Assembly (NCBI RefSeq): GCF_000427965.1
Contig: NZ_ATZA01000001.1
Span: 124,001-188,000 of the forward strand
DNA from: Olivibacter sitiensis DSM 17696
GTDB taxonomy: Bacteria > Bacteroidota > Bacteroidia > Sphingobacteriales > Sphingobacteriaceae
DNA: 64,000 bases
Direction of reading: 5' to 3'
The first letter of the stretch is position 1; each line of letters starts with the position of its first letter. The position numbers were made by a program, and so were the translations under genes. Under the pieces are notes generated by a model. The model did not search any database. It was not told the origin of the DNA and saw only the letters and a list, made by a program, of their open reading frames with translations. Positions 9,588-16,804 of the stretch are shown here, one piece after another.

Positions 9588-9611
9588 GGGTGGACTTTTC
9601 CACCCTTTTTT
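9588..9611 (+). terminator. Rho-independent terminator after sodA
   Basis: Stem GGGTGGA (9588-9594) with TCCACCC (9599-9605), 4-nt loop, followed by a run of six T. Confidence 0.88.
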
Positions 9612-9738
9612 ATTCGGCCTTATCGGTAGCCAGGTAGGCATAAAGCATTGTAAAGATGATCAAGATAAGGGCCGGTAAGAAAGAGAACTAGTAATAAAGA
9701 AACCTTGGAGTTGTATGTAAATAGTGAAACCTAGAAAG

Positions 9739-10749
9739 ATGAAAGCAATTGTTTTACATGATAAGCACCAGCCACTGTCTTTTGAAGAAAAAGTGGATAT
9801 ACCTGTTATAGGGCAGGGGGAAGCATTGGTGAAATTGAAAGCTGCTGCGCTGAATAGAAGAGATTTTTGGATTCAAAAGGGACTGTATGCCGGCTTGAAA
9901 TTCCCGATCATACTCGGTTCCGATGGGAGCGGTACCGTGGAATTGGTGGGCGATGAGTGGAACGATGCGTGGATAGGGAAGGAAGTGATCATAAACCCAA
10001 GCTTCTCATGGGGCGAGCATGAGGCATATCAAGGGAAGGATTTTAATATTCTGGGACTGCCACAGGATGGTACTTTTGCGGAATATGTAAAGGTCCCCCT
10101 TACGCAGCTATACGAAAAACCTGCACACCTTAGTTTTCAGGAAGCCGCAGCTTTGCCTTTGGCTGGTCTGACTTCCTGGAGAGCTTTGTTTGTTAAAGGG
10201 AAATTGCAAAAGGGCGAACGCGTGCTTGTCGTAGGCATTGGTAGCGGAGTAGCCTCTTTTGCGTTGCTTTGGGCCGTGAAGTCAGGTGCAGAGGTATATG
10301 TGACCTCTAGTAAGAAAGAAAAGATAGATAAGGCAATAGAGATGGGAGCCTTGGGAGGGGTTTTGTATACAGATGACGACTGGGCTGATCAGTTGCGCAA
10401 TATGGCCGAGGGAGGCTTTGATGTTATTATTGACGGCGCATTGGGTAACGGCTTTGCCAAGCATATAGATCTTGCCAATCCGGGATGCCGGATCGTTTTT
10501 TTCGGGGGAACTGCTTCGGGCGACCTGCCCGTGTTGAATGCCAGAAAGATTTTTTGGAAGCAGATAAGCATTCTGGGTACAACCATGGGCTCACCGGCGG
10601 ATTTTGAAGCCATGCTTTCCTTTGTGAATCGATATCAGGTGAGACCTGTCATAGATAGCGTTTATCCGTTGAAAGACGCTGAACTGGCCGTGCGCTTGAT
10701 GGATTCGGGCAATCAATTTGGTAAAATCATCTTGAAGATCGCGGAATGA
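9739..10749 (+). CDS. Zinc-binding-type MDR dehydrogenase / quinone oxidoreductase-like
   Basis: A 336-residue medium-chain dehydrogenase/reductase: GroES-like N-domain (about 25-130) and Rossmann NAD(P)-binding domain with the glycine motif VVGIGSGVAS (about 163-172). The catalytic zinc cysteine cluster of alcohol dehydrogenases is not apparent, so a zinc-independent reductase of quinones or enones is more likely; substrate unknown. A GTG at 9724 is in frame, but the ATG at 9739 gives the family start MKAIVLHD. The stop codon overlaps the msrA start (ATGA), indicating translational coupling with methionine sulfoxide repair. Confidence 0.85.
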   Translation: MKAIVLHDKHQPLSFEEKVDIPVIGQGEALVKLKAAALNRRDFWIQKGLYAGLKFPIILGSDGSGTVELVGDEWNDAWIGKEVIINPSFSWGEHEAYQGKDFNILGLPQDGTFAEYVKVPLTQLYEKPAHLSFQEAAALPLAGLTSWRALFVKGKLQKGERVLVVGIGSGVASFALLWAVKSGAEVYVTSSKKEKIDKAIEMGALGGVLYTDDDWADQLRNMAEGGFDVIIDGALGNGFAKHIDLANPGCRIVFFGGTASGDLPVLNARKIFWKQISILGTTMGSPADFEAMLSFVNRYQVRPVIDSVYPLKDAELAVRLMDSGNQFGKIILKIAE

Positions 10750-11420
10750 GAATCAGCAATGTAAAATGGCTTTTCGTAAGTTTCTCCTTATTTATGGTGT
10801 CTTCCCTCATGTTTCATGCTTGCGCCAAGGGAAATAAAAAAAAGGATATATCAGAACAGGGAGCGTCGAGAGAAAACGTGACAGCCTCGGGTAACGACAC
10901 TGCATACTTTGCGGCGGGGTGTTTCTGGTGTGTCGAGGCGCAACTGAAAGAATTGCTAGGGGTCGTTACAGTTATCTCCGGCTATACGGGTGGACATGTC
11001 AAAAACCCAACATATGAAGCTGTGTGTGCGGGTACTACTGGGCATGCAGAAACCGTGCAGGTGATTTACGATCCGAGGACGATAAGTTACGATGAACTTC
11101 TGGAAGCCTTTTTTCTGGCACATGATCCCACGCAGTTGAATCGGCAGGGAAATGACGTAGGAACACAGTACAGGTCAGCGATCTTTTTTCGTAATGCGAA
11201 ACAGAAGGAAAAAGCCCTGGAATATATTAAGCGATTGAACGAGGAGAAAGTGTATCCGTCTCCTATAGTTACAGAGGTAAGTCCTCTGGGAGTATTTTAT
11301 AGGGCAGAAAATTATCACCAGAACTACTATGCCTTGAATCCAGATGCTGCGTATTGCCAATATGTTATCAAGCCCAAGATGGAGAAATTTAAAAAGGTGT
11401 TTCAGGAAAAGCTTAAGTGA
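10746..11420 (+). CDS. msrA: Peptide-methionine (S)-S-oxide reductase, lipoprotein form
   Basis: Reduces methionine-S-sulfoxide in proteins. The 224-residue product carries an N-terminal lipoprotein signal ending at C26 (FHAC), so repair is predicted at the cell envelope rather than in the cytoplasm. The catalytic motif AAGCFWC is at 56-62 (C59 nucleophile), followed by the conserved YTGG and GH-x-E elements. Overlap of 4 nt with the upstream dehydrogenase indicates an operon. No MsrB domain is fused. Confidence 0.94.
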   Translation: MRISNVKWLFVSFSLFMVSSLMFHACAKGNKKKDISEQGASRENVTASGNDTAYFAAGCFWCVEAQLKELLGVVTVISGYTGGHVKNPTYEAVCAGTTGHAETVQVIYDPRTISYDELLEAFFLAHDPTQLNRQGNDVGTQYRSAIFFRNAKQKEKALEYIKRLNEEKVYPSPIVTEVSPLGVFYRAENYHQNYYALNPDAAYCQYVIKPKMEKFKKVFQEKLK

Positions 11421-11496
11421 AAGAATAATAGCTAGCACCACTAAACTTTGTGCCTCAATTGGCGTCAAACACAATTAAAGAAGTTTAAAAACAGGG

Positions 11497-11904
11497 ATGA
11501 AAAAATTGATATTAGGTATGGCGCTGGTTCTGGGAATCTACGCTACCGGATTTGCCCAACAACAAGGGGGAAATAGAGGAGGAATGCAAATGGCGACGCC
11601 AGAAGAACGCGCCAAGCGTAGTGTGGAAGAAATTGACAAGGCCGTTAAATTGGAAGGTAGCCAAAAAGATTCCATTTATTCTTATGAGCTTGCCAATGCC
11701 CAAGTGCAACAAACACTCTTTGAAAAAGCCCGTGCAGATGGAAATATGGACAGGCAGAAGATGATGGCGCAAATGCAGGTTTTGCAAGAGGAGATAGACA
11801 AGAAGATAAAGGGAGTACTCAAAGGAGAGCAGGTAGAGAAGTACGAAGTATACGTAAAAGAAAGGCAATCCCGTATGCGGCAGGGCCCGAGGGGCAACAA
11901 TTAG
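11497..11904 (+). CDS. Small periplasmic Spy/CpxP-like protein
   Basis: A 135-residue protein with a clear signal peptide (cleavage likely after TGFAQ) and a highly charged, helical body rich in Gln, Lys and Glu (TPEERAKRSVEE ... QVEKYEVYVKERQ). This composition and the repeated two-helix pattern resemble LTxxQ/Spy-type periplasmic chaperone-like proteins common in Bacteroidota, but the LTxxQ motif itself is degenerate. Function is not established. It lies 76 nt after msrA and is followed by a terminator. Confidence 0.65.
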   Translation: MKKLILGMALVLGIYATGFAQQQGGNRGGMQMATPEERAKRSVEEIDKAVKLEGSQKDSIYSYELANAQVQQTLFEKARADGNMDRQKMMAQMQVLQEEIDKKIKGVLKGEQVEKYEVYVKERQSRMRQGPRGNN

Positions 11905-11917
11905 TTGGAAAAGTAAA

Positions 11918-11946
11918 GGGCGTATCTAGCGATAGCGCCCTTTTTT
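11918..11946 (+). terminator. Terminator between the Spy-like gene and pfkA
   Basis: GGGCG-TATC (from 11918) pairs with GATA-G-CGCCC (to 11940), one bulged G, followed by TTTTTT. It serves the plus-strand gene; pfkA converges from the other side with its stop at 11951. Confidence 0.8.
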
Positions 11947-11950
11947 CTTG

Positions 11951-12928
11951 TTACGATAATATGTCTACGATCTTTAATAGGCTAGGAGTAATGGAACCAA
12001 TATGTTTAATGGCATCCTTAAAAGGAGTATGATGGATATGATCGTGAATCAGTCCTACCATTTCTCCTCTTCTTCCCTGGAGCAGGCCCTCTACGGCTGC
12101 AACTCCCAAACGGCTTGCCAGTACCCTATCCATGCAGGTAGGTGTTCCTCCACGTTGTATGTGGCCTAATACGGAGACCCTTACGTCGTAATGGGGGAAT
12201 TTTTCCTTGACGCGTTCGCCGATAACGAATGCCCCCCCTTCTTCTTCTCCCTCGGCCACCAGCACTATTTTGGAAGATTTATCTTTTCTGCCATGCTCCA
12301 GTTTATCCATCATGGCCGCATAGTCCGTGATGCTTTCTGGGATGAGGATGGCCTCCGCGCCGGTTCCTATGCCGCTTCTCAGGGCAATAAGACCCGAGTC
12401 TCTTCCCATTACTTCAATTATGAATAGCCTATCGTGCGATTCGGCCGTATCACGAATCTTGTCTACGGCGTTTACAACGGTATTGATGGCTGTGTCATAG
12501 CCAATGGTAAAATCCGTTCCTTGCAGGTCGTTGTCAATGGTACCGGGCAGCCCCATGACGGGAATGTCGAACTCTTCGATAAATTTTGATGCACCTGTAA
12601 ATGTTCCATCGCCACCAATGGCTACAAGCCCTTGTATGCCGTGTCTCTGTAACTGTTCAAAAGCCTTTTTTCTGCCTTCGTACGTTCTAAATTCTTCGCT
12701 CCGCGCCGTTTTCAAGATCGTTCCGCCCCTTTGAATGATATTGGCCACAGATTTGGCGTCCATTGGGAAGATGTCTCCATTTACCATGCCATCATATCCT
12801 CTATTGATCCCATATACGTTCAAGTTATGGAAAATCCCGGTTCTCACTACCGCCCTAATTGCGGCATTCATTCCTGGAGAGTCTCCCCCAGAGGTAAATA
12901 CGGCTATGTTCTCTATTTTCGTGCTCAT
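11951..12928 (-). CDS. pfkA: ATP-dependent 6-phosphofructokinase
   Basis: Phosphorylates fructose 6-phosphate in glycolysis. The 325-residue length and motifs are those of the bacterial allosteric PfkA: ATP site TSGGDSPGMNAA at 12-23, IGGDGTFTGA around 103-112, and the catalytic GTIDND motif (PGTIDND) just after. The GGDG with Gly after Asp favours ATP rather than pyrophosphate as donor. Monocistronic: it has a good promoter upstream and a shared intergenic terminator downstream. Confidence 0.96.
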   Translation of the reverse strand: MSTKIENIAVFTSGGDSPGMNAAIRAVVRTGIFHNLNVYGINRGYDGMVNGDIFPMDAKSVANIIQRGGTILKTARSEEFRTYEGRKKAFEQLQRHGIQGLVAIGGDGTFTGASKFIEEFDIPVMGLPGTIDNDLQGTDFTIGYDTAINTVVNAVDKIRDTAESHDRLFIIEVMGRDSGLIALRSGIGTGAEAILIPESITDYAAMMDKLEHGRKDKSSKIVLVAEGEEEGGAFVIGERVKEKFPHYDVRVSVLGHIQRGGTPTCMDRVLASRLGVAAVEGLLQGRRGEMVGLIHDHIHHTPFKDAIKHIGSITPSLLKIVDILS

Positions 12929-12963
12929 TGGTCCATTAAATTCTCATACGGTTCAAATCGTCC

Positions 12964-12994
12964 CAAACTTAGGTATTTTTGGCAGTAAATACAA
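12964..12994 (-). promoter_or_regulatory. pfkA promoter, TTG-N20-TAAGTTTG
   Basis: Reading the minus strand, TTG (12994-12992) and TAAGTTTG (12971-12964) are 20 nt apart; the box ends 35 nt before the pfkA ATG. Confidence 0.65.
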
Positions 12995-13015
12995 TTAATG
13001 ATATCAGGCCATGCC

Positions 13016-14701
13016 TTACTCTGCCTCTTTGGTATTAAAAGCCTCAATGCCGCTTTTGAGAAAGTCAATGTAGTTTTGAACATTATAATTGGCACCTTGA
13101 GGTGGTACCAATACCTTGCCATCCGTATCTACTATCACATATAGCGGTTGGGAATTGTTGTTAAAGGTAGAAGCCTGAAAATCACTGAACTTATTGCCAA
13201 TGGTCTTGATTTTCTTTCCACTGTATTCGGACGTGTATTGCTCCTCTTGAGATAATTCGGTCTTGTCGTCTACGAAGAGTTCCGCCATGATAAACTCATT
13301 TTGAAGCAAACTTCTTACTTGGGGATCTGTCCACACGTTGGCTTCCATTTTCCTGCAGTTGACACAATTCCAGCCCGTAAAATCTATCAATACAGGTTTG
13401 TTTTCCTTCTTGGAAGCTTCCAGGGCCTGGTTATAATCATAATAGGGATCGAATCCTTTTGGAGTGCCGCGTTCGTGGAAAATTTCGGCATATTTTTTAG
13501 GCTCTGCCCCATGTGAGCTACCTCCGTTAGGAGCAGCTATGCCCGTGCTAAGGTCGAAGTCTTGAGTGGCACTTGGAGGGAGAAATGCGCTGACGGATTT
13601 CAATGGTGCACCCCACATGCCCGGTATCAAATACATAACGAATGCAAAAACAACAATAGCCAAGAACGTGCGGGTGACTGAAAGGTAAGCAACTTCGCTG
13701 TCATGGGCAAACTTGATCTTTCCGAGGAGATAAAGTCCCATGAGCGTGAAAATCACTATCCACAGTGCTAGAAATACCTCCCTGTCCATCCAGTTCCAAT
13801 GATAGGCCAAATCTACATTGGAAAGGAATTTGAGCGCAAAGGCCAATTCTATAAAGCCGAGAACTACTTTGACACTATTGAGCCATCCGCCCGATTTGGG
13901 GAGCGATTTTAGCCAAGAGGGGAACATGGCGAACAAAGCAAAGGGAATGGCCAGTGCTAGGGAAAAGCCGAACATACCTACGGCGGGGCCTAGCCTTTCT
14001 CCTCTGGAAGCGGCATCTACCAATAAGGTGCCGATGAGGGGGCCAGTACATGAGAACGAGACTAATGCCAGGCTGAACGCCATGAAAAAAATGCCCAGAA
14101 GGCCTCCCTGGTCCGATTTAGCATCTATTTTGTTAACGAAAGCACTAGGAAGTGTAATCTCAAAGGCACCTAAAAAAGAGGCTGCAAAAAACACAAGCAG
14201 CAGGAAAAAAAAGAAGTTGAAAATGCCATTGGTAGACAAACTGTTGAGCGCATCCGAACCAAACAATATGGTGACCAGCATTCCAAGAGCAACATATATG
14301 ACAATAATGCTAAGACCATAGATAGAGGCCTGTCCAATAGCTTTTGACCTGCTGCCGGCTCTCTTGGTAAAAAAGCTGACCGTGAGTGGAAGCATTGGGA
14401 ATATACATGGCATGAGGATGGCCGCAAAGCCAAATAAAAAACCGTTGAGGAATGTTTGCCACAAGGTACTTTCCCCTTCTTGAGCATTAGCTGGACTTGT
14501 CACGATACTTTTATCTTCCACTGTGTCTACAGGCGTTGTGGCAGTTTGATCTGGTTCGTCTGTTAGCTCTTCAAAATCCAAGCCTTCGAAAGAATAGGCT
14601 GAATCTGCTGGTATGGTGTCTTGTGCCATTACACTTGAAAAGCCAATGCAAGTGGTCATTAACATAATAGCAACGAGAAAAAAGACAATATTTCTGGGCA
14701 T
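13016..14701 (-). CDS. DsbD/ScsB-type thiol:disulfide interchange protein without the alpha domain
   Basis: Moves reducing equivalents from cytoplasmic thioredoxin to periplasmic thiols. The 561-residue protein has a signal peptide (to about VMAQ, 27), a short acidic linker, a DsbD transmembrane domain with the redox cysteines in PCIFPMLP and SFSCTGP, and a C-terminal thioredoxin-like gamma domain with C446-V-N-C449 in GWNCVNCRKME. The N-terminal immunoglobulin-like alpha domain of classical DsbD is missing; a separate gene just upstream (14895-15347) encodes it. A terminator and a paired AT-rich motif separate the two genes, so they are probably transcribed separately. Confidence 0.9.
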   Translation of the reverse strand: MPRNIVFFLVAIMLMTTCIGFSSVMAQDTIPADSAYSFEGLDFEELTDEPDQTATTPVDTVEDKSIVTSPANAQEGESTLWQTFLNGFLFGFAAILMPCIFPMLPLTVSFFTKRAGSRSKAIGQASIYGLSIIVIYVALGMLVTILFGSDALNSLSTNGIFNFFFFLLLVFFAASFLGAFEITLPSAFVNKIDAKSDQGGLLGIFFMAFSLALVSFSCTGPLIGTLLVDAASRGERLGPAVGMFGFSLALAIPFALFAMFPSWLKSLPKSGGWLNSVKVVLGFIELAFALKFLSNVDLAYHWNWMDREVFLALWIVIFTLMGLYLLGKIKFAHDSEVAYLSVTRTFLAIVVFAFVMYLIPGMWGAPLKSVSAFLPPSATQDFDLSTGIAAPNGGSSHGAEPKKYAEIFHERGTPKGFDPYYDYNQALEASKKENKPVLIDFTGWNCVNCRKMEANVWTDPQVRSLLQNEFIMAELFVDDKTELSQEEQYTSEYSGKKIKTIGNKFSDFQASTFNNNSQPLYVIVDTDGKVLVPPQGANYNVQNYIDFLKSGIEAFNTKEAE

Positions 14702-14741
14702 AAAGCGTGTTTTTTTACTGCGTGAAATTAGAATTTATTGC

Positions 14742-14776
14742 TTTTGTAAAAAAATCTGGTAGATGTTTTTACAAAA
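14742..14776. repeat. AT-rich inverted repeat upstream of the dsbD-like gene
   Basis: TTTTGTAAAAA (14742-14752) and its exact reverse complement TTTTTACAAAA (14766-14776) flank a 13-nt spacer, 40-75 nt upstream of the dsbD-like start. Each arm is itself nearly palindromic (TTTT-N-N-AAAA), so two regulator half-sites or a weak hairpin are both possible. Confidence 0.5.
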
Positions 14777-14832
14777 AAACAACCATTATGTGAATAGATA
14801 GAGATTGGTTGTTGTTATTAGGTATTTAACAC

Positions 14833-14853
14833 AAAAAGGCGGCTATTGCCGCC
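14833..14853 (-). terminator. Terminator after the DsbD alpha-domain gene
   Basis: GGCGGC (14838-14843) pairs with GCCGCC (14848-14853), 4-nt loop; on the minus strand the stem is followed by TTTTT. The plus strand also has a T-run, so it can work in both directions. Confidence 0.82.
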
Positions 14854-14894
14854 TTTTTTGTTTTTCAATTCCCTGCTTTTGAACAGCTTCAAAG

Positions 14895-15347
14895 CTATTT
14901 GATGGCTACGCTGAAATTGATTTCGTCAGGAGGTAGACATTTCGAGTCATTGCAGACCATGAATTCCAATGTGCCCTTTACCGTGGCAGCACCTTTTGGA
15001 ATAGAGACTTTTTGCTGGAAAACCACTTCATTTTCGAAGTAGGTGACATCCATATCGAAGACTTCCTCATATTTTGTAATTCCTTTTGGTTCAATGGTTT
15101 TTCCGACTAGCGTATAATCTGCCGACTTTGCAAATGTAAATGTGGTTGGTTGAGGACCGCCCTCCTTTACATTTTGGGAGTATATATGCCAGCCCTTGTC
15201 AACGGTGGCCTTTAGGAATACAACAGCTTCTTTGTTATTTATTTTTTTTGCGACATAAGACCATTTTACCGGTTCCTCAATTTGGGCAGAGGCCATCGTT
15301 GCAGAGAACAGAATAAGCGCAATAACAATGTGAAAGGCTTTTTTCAT
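14895..15347 (-). CDS. Stand-alone DsbD alpha (N-terminal) domain protein
   Basis: A 150-residue exported protein: signal peptide to about ASAQ (22), then a single beta-rich domain ending with the redox pair C132 and C137 in MVCNDSKCLPP, the signature of the DsbD N-terminal domain. In DsbD this domain receives electrons from the membrane domain and passes them to periplasmic partners. Here it should work in trans with the adjacent truncated DsbD. The frame extends 15 codons upstream, but the ATG at 15347 begins the signal peptide (MKKAFHIVIALILF). A TAccTTTG box lies 56 nt upstream and a terminator downstream. Confidence 0.88.
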   Translation of the reverse strand: MKKAFHIVIALILFSATMASAQIEEPVKWSYVAKKINNKEAVVFLKATVDKGWHIYSQNVKEGGPQPTTFTFAKSADYTLVGKTIEPKGITKYEEVFDMDVTYFENEVVFQQKVSIPKGAATVKGTLEFMVCNDSKCLPPDEINFSVAIK

Positions 15348-15403
15348 GATTTTATTTTTGTTTTTGTACATAGACACGGGTATATCACTCAAAGTTTAAT
15401 AAG

Positions 15404-15411
15404 CAAAGGTA
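15404..15411 (-). promoter_or_regulatory. -7 box upstream of the DsbD alpha-domain gene
   Basis: On the minus strand TACCTTTG (15411-15404) fits TAnnTTTG; it is 56 nt before the start. No matching TTG was found at the standard distance. Confidence 0.4.
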
Positions 15412-15425
15412 AAAAATGTTTTCCA

Positions 15426-16196
15426 TTAAGTGACATAGGCTATTTCCTTTAGATCAAAGTCGGCGATATGTCCGTTGAAGTCCATGAGCAGTTTCCCTTC
15501 TTCGTTTACGCCGGCTATTTTCCCTTCTACCCTCACGCCGTTTATTTCAAACGGGTGTAGCTCGCCAAGTCGGTATAGCGATTTTATATATGCTGCTTTT
15601 TGTTTGGTGTGGCCTCCTGTTTTCAATCCTAGGTACGAGGCTTCAATTTCTTTTAAAAGGAGAGGCAATTCCACGTTTATGTCATACGACCTTGATGTTT
15701 CATTGGACAATGATGTGGCATTTGGCAGCGTCTTATCAAAAGAAGCTTGGTTGATGTTGATGCCAATTCCGATGATGCTATAGGACCATTTTGATCCATA
15801 CAAAATGTTTTCAATGAGAATACCCGCTATCTTTCTACCCTTGATATAGATGTCGTTTGGCCACTTGATCTCTACCCTTTCACTCAGAAAATTGCTCAAA
15901 TAGTTGCGAATAGCAAGACTAATTGCGATATTTAATCGAAATTGGTGATTAGGATTCAGGAAAATAGGGCAGAGGACGATGCTGAAGGTGAGGTTTTCTC
16001 CGGGTTTGGCGGACCATGTAGAGCCATGTTGGCCTTTGCCAGCATACTGGTCGTCTGCCATAATTACAGTCCCTTCTTCAATTGGCTTGACTTTTGACAG
16101 TACCAGTGTTTTAGCGTAATCGTTGGTTGAAGATAATCGTTCGAAGCGAATTATTTTTTCTTCAGTGATAAGGTCTTTAAAAGTGTTATTTTGCAA
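15426..16196 (-). CDS. birA: Biotin--[acetyl-CoA-carboxylase] ligase
   Basis: Activates biotin to biotinyl-AMP and attaches it to carboxylase carrier proteins. The 256-residue product is the monofunctional class: it lacks the DNA-binding HTH domain of E. coli BirA and begins with the catalytic domain. Motifs seen: GKGQHGSTWSA (the biotinyl-AMP loop, normally GRGRxGR-like), KWPNDIY and KIAGILIEN. The start is a TTG at 16196-16194: the frame upstream has no ATG or GTG, and the next internal ATG would remove conserved sequence. It is divergent from rsfS. Confidence 0.93.
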   Translation of the reverse strand: MQNNTFKDLITEEKIIRFERLSSTNDYAKTLVLSKVKPIEEGTVIMADDQYAGKGQHGSTWSAKPGENLTFSIVLCPIFLNPNHQFRLNIAISLAIRNYLSNFLSERVEIKWPNDIYIKGRKIAGILIENILYGSKWSYSIIGIGININQASFDKTLPNATSLSNETSRSYDINVELPLLLKEIEASYLGLKTGGHTKQKAAYIKSLYRLGELHPFEINGVRVEGKIAGVNEEGKLLMDFNGHIADFDLKEIAYVT

Positions 16197-16291
16197 GGCA
16201 ATATGAAAAAAATACGTTATATGTGATTATGAATGGTCAAAATTATGATTTTTAAGCCGTATATTAGGCCAATAGAATTTAAATATATTTA

Positions 16292-16663
16292 ATGAAAGAA
16301 AAGCAAGTAGGGAAATCCGCTTATCTCTCCGAAAAGGTTATCCATGGCATGCAGGAGAAAAAAGGTAATGAAATTGTTAGGTTGGATATGCAAAACATCC
16401 ACAGTTCGGTGTCCGATTATTTCGTTATTTGTCATGCCGAGTCATCCACACAAGTTCGTGCTTTGGCAGATAGTGTAGAGGCCGAGGTGTTCAAGGCCAT
16501 GCAGCAAGAGCCTTGGAGGAAGGAAGGGTTTGAGCATGGAGAGTGGATATTGCTGGATTATGTGGATGTAGTAGTTCATATTTTTAAAACAGATAAGAGA
16601 AAGTTTTATGGAATAGAGGAACTGTGGGGCGATGCAGATATGGAAAACTATCGCAGTGCTTAG
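16292..16663 (+). CDS. rsfS: Ribosome silencing factor
   Basis: RsfS/Iojap family protein that binds ribosomal protein uL14 and blocks subunit joining during starvation. The 123-residue length is typical, and the conserved core is present: VSDYFVICHAESSTQVRALADS and the C-terminal signature GEWILLDYVDVVVHIF followed by FYGIEELW. It precedes ftsH by 141 nt in the same direction, an order common in Bacteroidota. Confidence 0.94.
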   Translation: MKEKQVGKSAYLSEKVIHGMQEKKGNEIVRLDMQNIHSSVSDYFVICHAESSTQVRALADSVEAEVFKAMQQEPWRKEGFEHGEWILLDYVDVVVHIFKTDKRKFYGIEELWGDADMENYRSA

Positions 16664-16711
16664 CAAGCTCTAGCAAAATATGAATATAGGTGAATGGCCG
16701 AGCCATTTTAC

Positions 16712-16765
16712 CGGCCTCGCAGCTTGCCTGTAGTGCAAGACCAATGAGTGATGGTGCCGAGGCCG
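16712..16765 (+). ncRNA. Possible structured leader between rsfS and ftsH
   Basis: CGGCCTCG (16712-16719) pairs perfectly with CGAGGCCG (16758-16765). Inside it, CTTGC pairs with GCAAG around a 7-nt loop. There is no T-run after the outer stem, so it does not look like a terminator. It ends about 40 nt before the ftsH ATG. A role in ftsH expression or mRNA processing is inference. Confidence 0.35.
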
Positions 16766-16804
16766 TAGGAAAGTATGTGAATATAGTTTTAATGAAAGAA
16801 AGAG

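Noticed and set aside
13818-14321. 167-codon plus-strand open frame inside the dsbD-like gene
   Set aside because: Antisense to the conserved transmembrane domain, with no independent support.
14774-14807. ACAACCA / TGGTTGT inverted repeat near the dsbD-like gene
   Set aside because: Only 7 bp with a 20-nt loop and no T-run on the relevant side; weaker than the adjacent TTTTGTAAAAA pair and the real terminator.
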